A stretch of 26,234 bases of DNA, from contig QXVZ01011103.1 of NCBI GenBank assembly GCA_008931825.1, positions 1 to 26,234 on the forward strand, in the 5' to 3' direction. Positions 17,225 to 26,234 of this stretch are shown here, in pieces (the first letter of the stretch is position 1; each line of letters opens with the position of its first letter). Under the pieces are notes generated by a model that was not told the DNA's origin, ran no database searches, and was given only the letters and a program-made list of their open reading frames with translations. The translations under genes and the position numbers were made by a program. Origin of the DNA: Phallusia fumigata. Lineage: Eukaryota; Chordata; Ascidiacea; Phlebobranchia; Ascidiidae.

Positions 17225-18379
17225 TTATAAATCTGAATTTATTGGGTCAGTTTTGTTTTCAAGTTCATTTTCTTGGTAAGTTTCTGGTAATCCCAAACCG
17301 ACCCGAGCTGCTGCCTTCTTTAATGAGTCTTCTCCATCGCCATGGTATTTGGTAATTAGTTCATCGTACTCACGACTGCTTCTCAAAAGACANAACGTTG
17401 TACTTCACGACACGCTTGAGAAAGACCATTGCGTCATCCTGATGGTATATTCGCTGTAGCAGTAAGCGTTCGCCACAGTGCCGCGTCATACTACGTTTTG
17501 TAGGGCAAAATGTATTACTGTAAACAACGCAGTAAGCTTGGCTGTATTTACAGCTTTTTGATATTTTTTGTGATAGAATTCGATTTCAAAAGTCTGGCAA
17601 ATGGCTGTAAATATTGGCACTGCTGGACCGATAACACACCGTTTTATAAGAAAACACTAATAATAGCATGTATGTTATAAGCATATGATGAGAGATTAAC
17701 TAAATTAGAATTCTTCTGTGAACGAAACGTAATTAGTAGTCTTTGTTTTCACAACCGAAAAAATGTAATGATATGCAACGATTTTCCTCAAATTATGAGT
17801 GTATTCTTGCAGAATTATATTACATATTTAAAGTAGGTTTCTGTCCTTAGACCACAAGACTAAAGACAGTTTTCCTTTCTGCCACGTTAAAATTTCGTTT
17901 CACTTTTTGTTCGAAGTAATTTGTTCAACAAAACACAAACAAGTTTGAACAATAACAAATGATAATATTCAAACGCATTGTAGAGATATCTGCCTATAAT
18001 CTTACTTACCTGTCTGTTTGCTACACTACAACTGACACATCGCTATCTCACCTGCACTAGAACATTTTTTAGCGTCACCAAGTAATGTGATGACCCTTTC
18101 TAAACAAGACACATACCCGTTGACCGGGCCTGCATCGTAAAACGACGCAATGAATCGTCGTGGATAGCGATGGGCCGCGCAATAAAAACGATTGAATCGG
18201 GACATTAAATGCAATATAATTTGTAGCCGACAGGGTTATACAGTTCCGCTTGGGCCGAGGCTAAGTTGCGTTTAGCGTCACAAAGCTGTTCGTTCCCGAT
18301 AACTGAATCGTGATAGTGATTCACGATTTGTTCTATTTGTAACCAAAAACCTACTGGCACATGACTGTTGCTGCTTTTG
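17225..18379 (-). CDS. FMC1: FMC1 homologue, two recognised exons, 5' end not found
   Basis: FMC1 is a small mitochondrial protein; yeast Fmc1 helps F1-ATPase assembly with Atp12, and the human homologue is 113 aa. Terminal exon 17225-17392 encodes CLLRSSREYDELITKYHGDG then EDSLKKAAARVGLGLPETYQ, parallel to human CLLRSIRKHVALHQEFHGKG then ERSVEESAGLVGLKLP. The upstream exon 18242-18379 encodes VGFWLQIEQIVNHYHDSVIG then NEQLCDAKRNLASAQAE, parallel to the human stretch ending SEKLCRAQHEL. It ends GAA CT/GTATAA, and the next codon would be CT plus the unknown base at 17393, which is Leu whatever the base; human also has Leu-Cys-Leu-Leu-Arg-Ser here. The N replaces the acceptor AG, so sequence is missing at that point. 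The first exon, expected to carry the LLRELR-like start, was not found. Stop TAA at 17225-17227. Confidence 0.72.
17393..17393. other. single N, assembly join
   Basis: A lone ambiguous base exactly at the predicted intron/exon boundary of FMC1. The DNA to its right lacks the AG needed there, so it marks a contig join rather than a miscalled base. Confidence 0.7.
17394..18241 (-). other. FMC1 intron / unassigned sequence right of the join
   Basis: Contains the second copy of the GGCCTGCATCGT core (18127-18150) and, against the N, a 32-codon minus-strand frame opening at ATG 17487-17489. No gene can be assigned. Confidence 0.4.
18127..18150. repeat. second copy of the GGCCTGCATCGTAAAA-GACGCAA core
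   Basis: Identical to 4486-4509 in 23 of 24 bases. It lacks the outer CTTTGGG arms of the first copy but is followed by further CGTCG/CGACG inverted pieces. Confidence 0.6.
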
Positions 18380-19721
18380 CTAAAAATGGAATAAACCTTC
18401 ACGTTGCCATGTTTTTGAAGAATTCAATTATTTGCTTGCAACCAACTTGAAATGGAATAGTTGCATGACATCTTCTGTTCTGGTCAAATGTGTGCTTTAC
18501 ACAACACTCTCGTTTAGTTTCCTTCAAAGTATTACTGAGCGCATAGCCTAGATATGATTCTTATATATTTTGCAATGAATTTCTATTTACAGTCAAAACG
18601 CGGTTATAAACACCTATGCGAATTTCCTGGTCTGACAACGTTAAAGCAACTTGTTGAAATCGTACCTATTGTGACAACACTGTCACCGCACATTGTAAAC
18701 TGAGTCATGTAGGCTGCTTGATTGTACAACATGTGCGCGCACAAACACGTAATCAGCATGACAAGATTCTGCAGTAACGTGGCAAAAAGACTGATAAATG
18801 CCCAAATTTAACCTCAACAACCAAAGTTTACAGCATTAAANCGTTTAGCGTCACAAAGCTGTTCGTTCCCGACAACTGAATCGTGATAGTGATTCACGAT
18901 TTGTTCTATTTGTAACCAAAAACCTACTGGCACATGACTGTTGCTGCTTTCGCTAGACATGGAATAAACCTTCACGTTGCCATGTTTTTGAAGAATTCAA
19001 TTATTTGCTTGCAACCAACTTGAAATGGAATAGTTACATATGATATCTTCTGTTCTGGTCAAATGTGTGCTTTACGCAACACTCTCGTTCAGTTTCCTTC
19101 AAAGTATTACTGAGCGCATAGTCTAGACATGATTCTCATATATTTTGCAATGAATTTCTATTTACAGCAAAAACGCGGCTACAAACACTTATGCGAATTT
19201 CCTGGTCTGACAACGTTAAAGCAACTTGTTGAAATCGTACCTATTGCTGTGACAACACTGTCACCGCACATTGTAAACTGAGTCATGTAGGCTACTTGAT
19301 TGTACAACATTTGCGTGCACAAACACGTAATCAGCATGACAAGATTCTNACATCTTCTGTTCTGGTCAAATGTGTGCTTTACACAACACTCTCGTTTAGT
19401 TTCCTTCAAAGTATTACTGAGCGCATAGCCTAGATATGATTCTTATATATTTTGCAATGAATTTCTATTTACAGTCAAAACGCGGTTATAAACACCTATG
19501 CGAATTTCCTGGTCTGACAACGTTAAAGCAACTTGTTGAAATCGTACCTATTGTGACAACACTGTCACCGCACATTGTAAACTGAGTCATGTAGGCTGCT
19601 TGATTGTACAACATGTGCGCGCACAAACACGTAATCAGCATGACAAGATTCTGCAGTAACGTGGCAAAAAGACTGATAAATGCCCAAATTTAACCTCAAC
19701 AACCAAAGTTTACAGCATTAA
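18269..19721. repeat. overlapping copies of one locus, probably unmerged haplotypes
   Basis: Copy A 18269-18840, copy B 18842-19348, copy C 19350-19721, separated by single N bases at 18841 and 19349. A and C are identical over 372 bases (18468-18839 and 19350-19721). B matches A from 18269 to 18770 with scattered substitutions and small indels of 2 and 3 bases. Each copy stops or starts exactly at an N. This is the pattern of allelic contigs placed in a row, not of biological tandem duplication. Copy B repeats most of the FMC1 upstream exon (18842-18952). Confidence 0.85.
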
Positions 19722-20279
19722 TATCTCACTGCAAAATGTGGCTATTTAACAAACGGCTATAGACTAGATAACGTTGTTGGATACATTTATGTTAAATATT
19801 TTACCATTGAGATGTTAGCACTTTTGAAAAGGGTATCAAACTGCTTATTAAATTCGCGTCGGGTATGTTAAAAACATAAATTTATTGTAATGTATCTGGC
19901 ACCTTATGCGTACATTTCCTTTATTCTTTTATTTTTTTAAAATGCATCTAAGTTACGAAATACGGCACAGCAAAATATTTAAGTACATAATAAATAAATG
20001 ATAATCAGTTCTTCAACGACGTCTAGATAATATAGTGTGTGTTGTCTGTGCCATACTGTAATATAGCAAACATGGCATTATGTATAGTGTGATATGAATT
20101 TCCTATGCCAGGGACATAGGGCAAAGCACTTACGTAAAGCACCCTTGTTGCTTAACAGATCGCTATTCGAACCACAAAAAAAGGTTGCGCGGCTTCGGCC
20201 AAAGTAACAAAATATATATTTATCGCTTGAATACACTTTACTGCGTTTCACCATGAGACACGAGACGTTTTACCATCGC
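19722..20279. other. intergenic, 3' side of acetyltransferase
   Basis: AT-rich, no gene seen. Minus-strand AATAAA hexamers (TTTATT on this strand) at 19881-19886 and 19920-19925 could serve the acetyltransferase gene at 20280-20963. If FMC1 transcription starts here, its first exon is not recognisable. Confidence 0.45.
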
Positions 20280-20963
20280 TTAGCACAGTTTTTGGTAAAA
20301 AAGTCTTGCATGCGTTTGCTCTGGAATCGAACGAAAGGGCTTCTTGCCAGTGAGCGAATCGACATACTCCGCGTACACAATCTCGCGTATCATTGTAAAG
20401 CCAAACTTGGCGCATATCTTCTGCGAGTACAACGATGTTGCGAACGACACCAAGTACTCGCACCCCAGTTCCTTTGCCCTGCCCGCGCTGACTTTGCCAA
20501 GATACGTTGCCAGTCCAAGCTTTGTGTAATCACGATGCACACACGTCATGCCAAGCTCCATGTAACTTTCGGTTTGCAACTCTGTAAAGATATCACCAAA
20601 GAAGTTGTCCGCAAATCGGATTACCATTCGGGCGATTTCGGACAGGTTTTCCGGACCATATTTGTCCCCTAGCATGCTGGTAGGGGTGCTGGTGCGGTCT
20701 TTTTTGTGGACGAAGTTTACTTTGACGGCCACCAGCTTGCCGCTGGATTTTTCATACATGCCGTATGACGCGCCATGATGTTGAATTGCAACTTTGGCAC
20801 GAAATTCGTAGATTCCGTTTTCGTCCTCCAAAGTCGAACCCGAAGCTTGAAAAAGCACGTCGCCCTTGCTGTAGAACTCCTGAATAAAGTCGGCGACCTC
20901 TTTCTCGTAGTCCTCCATGGTCAAGTTCTTAACCTCAAACTTTTCAATCAACGCTTCTGCCAT
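20280..20963 (-). CDS. GNAT N-acetyltransferase, arylalkylamine-NAT-like
   Basis: An intact single-exon gene of 227 aa with a strong start context (AAAAATGGC on the minus strand, A at -3, G at +4). It resembles the insect dopamine/arylalkylamine N-acetyltransferase-type GNAT family: an N-terminal DYEKEVADFIQEFYSKGDVL helix, a long central insert, motif A ELGMTCVHRDYTKLGLATYL (about residues 136-155), then the acetyl-CoA-binding helix and the strand SFATSLYSQKICAKFGF (about 173-189). The ending IVYAEYVDSLTGKKPF is typical of the family, where a similar block closes the active site. In the Q/R-x-x-G-x-G/A loop the first position is Thr (TKLGLA), as in the paralogue at 14281. No signal peptide or membrane segment, so probably cytosolic. 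The substrate (biogenic amine, polyamine or other) cannot be read from sequence. Confidence 0.88.
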   Translation of the reverse strand: MAEALIEKFEVKNLTMEDYEKEVADFIQEFYSKGDVLFQASGSTLEDENGIYEFRAKVAIQHHGASYGMYEKSSGKLVAVKVNFVHKKDRTSTPTSMLGDKYGPENLSEIARMVIRFADNFFGDIFTELQTESYMELGMTCVHRDYTKLGLATYLGKVSAGRAKELGCEYLVSFATSLYSQKICAKFGFTMIREIVYAEYVDSLTGKKPFRSIPEQTHARLFYQKLC

Positions 20964-22184
20964 TTTTACTTCTTATTTCTTCAGTAAATAATAGCGTTGG
21001 TTTTGCGAATAACCAAAATAGTATAGTTTAAAAAAAGTTTATTGTTTGGTTTATCAAATTCTTGCCTACGTGGTTAGTATGTTATTGGTGCTTGCCACTA
21101 CAGTAGCAGTTAGCCTTTTTTTAAATGTCGACACTTTCCATACAATTTCCCACCTCCTACTAAAATCGACAACTAAGTGAACGTCATTGTCTTCTCGCAA
21201 ACGTCATCTATTCATTGTTAATTTTACACCGCTTAATACGCAACGATTTTAATGCATGTTAACAATGCCCGTTTTTTACGCCATACCAGCAGGTGCTGAC
21301 ATACTTAAATGAACAAACAACTTTGGCTTGCTTGCTGCTGATACCAGTTGGGAGACCGTGCTCTCTGTCATTTCTCACGCTAGACCTGCTTCCGTTTGTT
21401 GCCAGCCGGTTAGTTTCCCTCCATTATTGTTTACGCTAACTACAGTCAAATTAGCGCGACCTTATGCACCTTGGTGACAGCTTGGGTTCGACTAAAAATG
21501 TTGACTGTAACCGACGCAGGTTGCATTCTTGCGCTTTTTCAGTTTCGTTGTTTTAACTTATCCAAAACTGTTTTTGATGAAGAGTGGGCGAATTCTGTGA
21601 AAATAGCTCAGACAGTCATCGACTTAGCAGACAGCTTCTAACCACGTTTTGTTGGCAGCATCGAAACTACTTCTCCATTGTTTGGGGTAAAACAACTAAG
21701 TTTACATCTTGGCGTTATATTTCAGCAAAAGCTGGCAGTTACTAGTAGCACAACGCGTTAGACACAATCACAACTTGTAACAAAATGTTTTGTCGTATGA
21801 TATACTGTGTGCGGGCGAACAGACTTAAAACTATAATACATGACTATGCGTCGGAGTGTAAAAAAGGTAAAAAGAATATATTAGGCTTTTTACGTAAATC
21901 CTTTTGCGTCCAACTGTGACACACTTAGAAAGCAATATTTTTAAAGTTCTTGTTTATATAGTCTACACAACAATATTTGTTTAATACATCCAAAAACATT
22001 TTCTACGGTTACATTGCTCAAATGAAAAAAGTATAACTTGTTTTAAAAATACAATTAAGTCACGTATGAGCAGAAAATCAACATACCCTATAATCGCCAA
22101 AAAAGTAGAAGACAGCTTTCGTTGTTTCGACAATTACTACATAGTACTTTAAATACAGCATAAATATTGTTGCAGAATTAACAT
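20964..22184. other. intergenic, upstream of acetyltransferase and 3' of the ligase
   Basis: No gene recognised. It should contain the promoter of the acetyltransferase (right-hand side of 20963), but no TATA box is clear. ATTAAA on the minus strand (TTTAAT at 21980-21985) is a possible poly(A) signal for the acyl-CoA ligase, about 200 bases beyond its stop. GGGTTCGACT near 21483 resembles a tRNA B box but has no cloverleaf. Confidence 0.45.
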
Positions 22185-22306
22185 TCACTCTTGCGATATC
22201 CCAATTTCCAGCAGACGCCTTCGATCGATTTTGGTAAAACCGTTTCTTGGGATTTTCTTTATGAAGCAAATCCTTTTTTGCAGTAGGTCGGGTAAAACAA
22301 TTTTGT
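22185..22306 (-). CDS. acyl-CoA ligase last exon, catalytic lysine
   Basis: Acceptor GATCTACAG; the first two bases complete a split Asp codon. Encodes KIVLPDLLQKRICFIKKIPR then NGFTKIDRRRLLEIGISQE and TGA. The lysine in FTKID is the conserved adenylation lysine of the C-terminal subdomain. Confidence 0.85.
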
Positions 22307-25300
22307 CTGTAGATCGAATCAAACAAATGCCACAACAAATGATTTTCGTAAGAGTGTTTTTGATTTAGTCAATCGATATTAGGCAGGATGAAATATTAAT
22401 TCAATAATAAAAAATAAATATACCGATAAAATACTGCATACGCGAATTTGCTAAAGTCCTACAAAGTCACAGACAATACCTAATCTTTTAGCGATAATTA
22501 TTGATTTAAAAAACATACCGGTTTGTGGCCAAGGTGAAAATAAAAAAAATTATTTAAACACCAAAATTACATCATGCAAGTTTATTAGCACTTTATATAT
22601 CGTTTGCTTTTACCTTTGATGTGGCTCATAATGTCTGTCTCGGTAAGGTCGTTGTCTTTCCTGACCACAAACACAACAGCTACCTCTCCGTTCTTTTCGT
22701 TTGGTACACCTACCACCCCTGCGTCAGCTATTTTCGGATGACTCAGCAAGATGCTGTCAATTTCAGATGGAGCCAACTGCATTTGCAATTGTTATGCGTT
22801 TAAGCATTAGCACCAAACGCTAGACAAAGTGTTTCGTGCTACATTGTTTCATGAGTTGTTTTGGCTTGATTTCATCACCATCCGGTGGTTAGCATTTTTA
22901 ATGTTCACTTTGTGAAATAGCTTGTCTTGAAAACACTAAAAACTGATTTTTCAATACACACGTGCAATTTATCTTGGCTAAAAGTATAGAATAGTATTTA
23001 CCGTCAAGAAAATGATGTTGAAGACAACCTGGTTTATTCAACCACAGTCACAAACGCAATGTGTCGAACGTGGTCAGTAAACGAAAATACCTGACCTAAT
23101 CCTTGTGAAAATGATATACTTTTTAAGTCTTGGACGTTACCTTTGATTTCCCGCAGTGTATGAGGTCTTTCACCCGTTCTATGACGTAGACATAGCCGTG
23201 GTCGTCATAATAGCCGTAATCACCGGTGCGAAACCATCCGTCCGCGTCGATGCACTGGGCAGTTAGGTCAGGCCGATCAAGGTAACCCTTCATCAACTGA
23301 TTGTAACAATACTTAAATTACAATTTTGAGGTATTTTGTTGACATGTGATTTATCCCATTGAAAACAATTACAGAATAAGGAAACTTGAGTCAGTCCGAA
23401 ATTCCGTTTCAAAATCATTTTAAGACGGCCCACAATAAATTAGCCAGTGGGAAATTTTGAGAGGGGGGATAGTTTATGAGTAGTAGCTTGGAAAATCTAA
23501 AACCATGTGAGTGCCCATTGCTACAACATGCTTAGTTAATATTCTATTCAATTCCTTGGTGACTGGTAATTCTCATTGTGACTAATATATGACGGGTCGG
23601 GAGAACAGCAGAAAATGACCGATTTTTCTAGCCAAAAATCAATAACGCTTTTAGATCCCGAAGGTTTTGTTTGAAGCACATCCTTTGGCTACGCCAATAT
23701 GGCCAAGTTTTCTTGTTTTTTCAAAATTCAACAATTTTTAGACCATGGCACTGCAAATTAAAATTAGGCTATATGGTTTCACCCTACTTTGTGCAACACC
23801 TCTGACAATTTGAATATGGACCAATAAGTATTTGTAGTCATTTAACTTGAGTCTAGTTTAGTTCGCCGGGTGACACAATTACAAAAACTAAAAGCAACGG
23901 CACCATTACGTTTTGTTTTTGCTCACAGCGCATATCAACACAAAACACTAGCAGTTTGTTCAAACCTGGGGTGCTTTTACCCATAGTTCTCCCTTCTCCA
24001 TTGCACATAATTCGAAACCGGTATGCAAATCGATTACCTGCAATGACACCAATCAAAGTTAGTAAAATTCCTATGCACCCAAACCGTTTGGTAATAAGTT
24101 TGCGAATTCAATTTCATGACACGTGAGAACAGTTTTACCGTGCACAAAATGTGTAAAATTTGTTGTTACCTTCAGCATAATGTTGCTGTTCAGGGTTCCT
24201 ACGGAGGTCTGTGGAGAATCCGTATCCAATGCTGAAGTGATTTTCATGCATTCAGACAAACCATAACCTTTAACGGCAGTAAAATATCAACAAATTTTGA
24301 CTATACACCTTGCATACGTATAACTCCAAGTTAAACCTTTATCTTTGTGTGTGGTTTTGTGAACATGACTCAAACCAAATCACCCCATTTTAAAAAGGTC
24401 ATGGTTTTTATTTGTTCGTGTGTAAGCTTTCTTATGGATTGTGTTCTGTTTGCAACAAAATCACTCTTCATGCCTTGGACTATTAAGATTTTTGTTGGTG
24501 TTGTGGGCAACCGCTTAAATCAGCTCGACGACCCTTCGCATTTGTTATTGGGGTTAGTGCTTCGTAAACTGTTAATTGTGTGTAGCATGATGTTGACTAG
24601 TTAATTGAAATTTATCACCCACTTTGTATAATCCTCGCTTCGAAGATTTTCACCACTGAATCAGCTACATTTTTTGGCATTGGAGCCGCTCCACAAATAA
24701 TTCGATCTAACGAGGACGTGTCATATTGCTTCACAACAGGGCATTTGATCAATTGGGAAAGGAAAAGGGGTACAGCGATCATCATGGTTGCCTGTTAAAA
24801 TAATAAATCGTTTACGATACTGAACAAAGCTCCACGGTCGTGTTATGTTTAGTATGCTATTTGTTCAGCACACCTCTTACGAGATTGCTGTTTTAGGGTT
24901 AAAACTTAAACCTTATGTAACTGTGGCTGGAAGTAGTTTATCATAAACTTTAATACATCATAATAAATGAAAGTATAATTTCAAGCACAAACAGTTTGGT
25001 TTGGAGACATTATATTTACGCTATTTTCCAATCAAACTCGATCATTTTAAAAAAATGGACATTGCTGCAATACAATGTACGCATGTGCCTAAAGCGGTTC
25101 TGGAGTTTGTTGAGTCTTCGAATGGAGGGCCGTTATGACCTGACGTGTATGCTCAGACAACTAAAATTTTATTGGCAGTTGTTTTTTGTTGAGACAATAT
25201 AAGACCAGCATGAGGTTGCAAAACACGTTAAATTGCGCCAAACTCACCAAAAATAATTTACCCTTTAATGGTCATTTCTGCTACTTTTCTAAGGACACGG

Positions 25301-25577
25301 GAGCATTTGTTCCTTCTTCTACCACCCATTAATTTAGCCCTGCTTTACCTGATAACCTAGACTTGAGCTTATAATTTCTGTATTCCTTATATCAAGTAAT
25401 TACAGTTAAACCTTTCGTTCTTCGATGCTACTTAATGTACGCTCATAATCGAGCCATTTTTCCAGGACCAACGTTGCGCCTTGGTCAAGGCACATAAAAG
25501 AAAACATAAATCCTCCTCCTCGAAATAGAGGTATAACCATCAGAAGCACGTCTTTTCTCGAGTGGCGATGTGCGATT
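22185..25577 (-). CDS. acyl-CoA synthetase (4CL/luciferase type), 3' seven exons
   Basis: ANL-superfamily adenylate-forming enzyme: it activates a carboxylate with ATP to the acyl-adenylate, then transfers it to CoA. Exons in transcript order: 25577-25412, 24791-24623, 24267-24170, 24037-23966, 23296-23141, 22776-22614, 22306-22185. All introns are GT-AG and all phases agree, giving about 314 C-terminal residues. Visible family motifs: LLMVIPLFRGGGFMFSFMCL, RIICGAAPMP, SYGLSE (motif A5 region), KGELWVKAPQ, DGWFRTGDYGYYDDHGYVYV with the ATP-ribose Asp in TGD, the hinge region VIERVKDLIHCGKSK, LAPSEID, and the C-terminal catalytic Lys in IPRNGFTKIDRR. The AMP-binding P-loop (SSGTTGLPKG-type) and the N-terminus must lie beyond 26234, as nothing like them is found in 25578-26234. 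The protein ends ISQE, so there is no peroxisomal SKL signal. The exact substrate class is unknown. Confidence 0.9.
22614..22776 (-). CDS. acyl-CoA ligase exon, LAPSEID segment
   Basis: Acceptor AAATGCAG, donor AAAG/GTAAAAG. Encodes LAPSEIDSILLSHPKIADAG then VVGVPNEKNGEVAVVFVV, the start of the mobile C-terminal domain. Confidence 0.92.
23141..23296 (-). CDS. acyl-CoA ligase exon, TGD and hinge segment
   Basis: Exactly 52 codons, phase 0 on both sides, acceptor TACAATCAG, donor AAAG/GTAACG. Encodes MKGYLDRPDLTAQCIDADGW, FRTGDYGYYDDHGYVYVIER and VKDLIHCGKSK. Confidence 0.93.
23966..24037 (-). CDS. acyl-CoA ligase exon, GELWVKAPQ
   Basis: A 24-codon exon, phase 0 on both sides, acceptor CATTGCAG, donor CCCAG/GTTTGA. 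Encodes VIDLHTGFELCAMEKGELWV then KAPQ. Confidence 0.88.
24170..24267 (-). CDS. acyl-CoA ligase exon, YGLSE motif
   Basis: Acceptor GCCGTTAAAG, donor CTGAAG/GTAACA. Encodes YGLSECMKITSALDTDSPQT then SVGTLNSNIMLK. The split codon before Tyr reads AGT (Ser) with the chosen donor, giving QSYGLSE where most relatives have QGYG. Confidence 0.88.
24623..24791 (-). CDS. acyl-CoA ligase exon, CGAAPMP motif
   Basis: Acceptor TTTTAACAG, donor CAAA/GTGGGT. Encodes ATMMIAVPLFLSQLIKCPVV and later LDRIICGAAPMPKNVADSVV, the GAAP segment of the N-terminal adenylation domain. Confidence 0.9.
25412..25577 (-). CDS. acyl-CoA ligase exon, PLFRGGGF segment
   Basis: Acceptor TTTTACGTAG, donor AAAG/GTTTAA. One base completes a split codon, then 55 codons IAHRHSRKDVLLMVIPLFRG, GGFMFSFMCLDQGATLVLEK, WLDYERTLSSIEERK. 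The usual His of PLFH is Arg here. Confidence 0.85.
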
Positions 25578-26234
25578 CTACGTAAAATGAATTGTTGTTT
25601 AGAAAAGTGAGCACACTTTTTAACCGTCTGAGTTTTGTTTCATAAGTAAATCGGCCAATCGTCATTGAGCAACCTGGTCATCTTTTTTTTCTTGCACAAT
25701 ATCAAGTAAAAGGTTTAATACACAACAAGTAAGTCAACTACTTATTTTTTATTTATTTTTACTAGTTTTGAGCCCGGGACAATACCGAGAACGAATCCCG
25801 ATCAGTTTTTTTGTTATTTTAAAGATAGGTTTTTAGAGCGGTTAAAAGCGACACCTTGTGTTACTAGTTTGTTTGCCTAATGCCGAATCGTTTATTCTAA
25901 AAATTACTAATCGATGCTTGTGCTTCGAAAAGCTTCTAAATTAAACGAAATAAATTAAACAATTTGGCCAAAAAATTAAATAGCCAAGTTATGTTACTTC
26001 GGCAGTCATTTTTACCGCGTTCTTATATTTACCGTGACAATGATATTACTAAATACAAACTAGACACAAACAACCAATTAAACTGCACCTGAAGCGTTTT
26101 TACAGAGAGGTGTTAAGCTATTAGTCAATAAAAATGTTGGTTTGTTTGCTCATTTGTTTTTGTCGTGTAATTTAAATGAAAAACAGTTGCATATTTTTAT
26201 TTACTTGGAAAATGTCAAGATTGAGACAACGTTT
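25578..26234 (-). other. intron of the acyl-CoA ligase continuing past the window
   Basis: AT-rich, with no recognisable adenylation-domain exon on the minus strand; upstream exons lie outside the window. Confidence 0.5.

Noticed and set aside
18410-18560. Minus-strand frame with KETKRECCVKHTFDQNRRCHA just upstream of FMC1, suggesting an operon partner
   Set aside because: Copy B carries a 2-base insertion that puts a stop in this frame, so it is not under coding constraint.
19179-19409. 76-codon minus-strand frame containing an X
   Set aside because: It is read across the assembly join at 19349 and fuses two overlapping copies of the same locus.
20253-20672. 139-codon plus-strand frame
   Set aside because: Antisense to the acetyltransferase, with no domain; a shadow.
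21479-21492. tRNA B-box-like GGGTTCGACT
   Set aside because: No matching T-stem, A box or acceptor stem could be built around it. The similar GGTTCGAAT on the minus strand near 20168 fails likewise.
22078-22338. 86-codon minus-strand frame at the acyl-CoA ligase 3' end
   Set aside because: The neighbouring frame gives the conserved IPRNGFTKIDRR ending with matching splice phase, so this one is a shadow.

Overview
This is a eukaryotic nuclear window. It is AT-rich and gene-dense, with short GT-AG introns, AATAAA-type poly(A) signals and no operon-type ribosome binding sites. Every recognisable protein is animal-like: PIGS, HELQ, BAG3, NKAPD1, FMC1, two arylalkylamine-NAT-like acetyltransferases and a 4CL/luciferase-type acyl-CoA ligase. 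Compact spacing, strong divergence between what look like two haplotypes, and AG acceptors a few bases upstream of start codons (as in spliced-leader trans-splicing) together suggest a tunicate such as Ciona. That assignment is inference.

Layout. 1-1497: no gene seen. 1498-3120 (-): intronless PIGS. 3121-5734: divergent intergenic DNA with a hairpin repeat. 5735-8701 (+): intronless HELQ. 9014-13059 (+): BAG3 in four exons (WW domain, IPV motifs, BAG domain). The second BAG3 intron holds what looks like a complete stress-type promoter (TTCnnGAA, CRE, TATA) and an in-phase alternative first exon. 14281-14838 (-): a GNAT acetyltransferase lacking its 5' end. 14890-15145: degenerate CTTTTAG tandem repeat. 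15937-16524 (+): NKAPD1-like protein with an internal duplication. 17225-18379 (-): FMC1 homologue, interrupted by an assembly join. 18269-19721: overlapping copies of one locus separated by single N bases, most likely unmerged haplotypes. 20280-20963 (-): intact GNAT acetyltransferase. 22185-25577 (-): the seven 3' exons of an acyl-CoA synthetase whose 5' part lies beyond the right edge.

The genes do not form one pathway: GPI-anchor attachment, DNA repair, chaperone-assisted autophagy, nuclear protein, mitochondrial assembly, amine acetylation and acyl activation. The most interesting region is BAG3. Four perfect TGACGTCA palindromes fall within 3.2 kb, and three possible starts would give proteins with or without the WW domain and with different numbers of IPV motifs. 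No tRNA, rRNA, CRISPR array or recognisable autonomous transposon was found. Exon boundaries were derived by eye from reading frame, splice consensus and family similarity.
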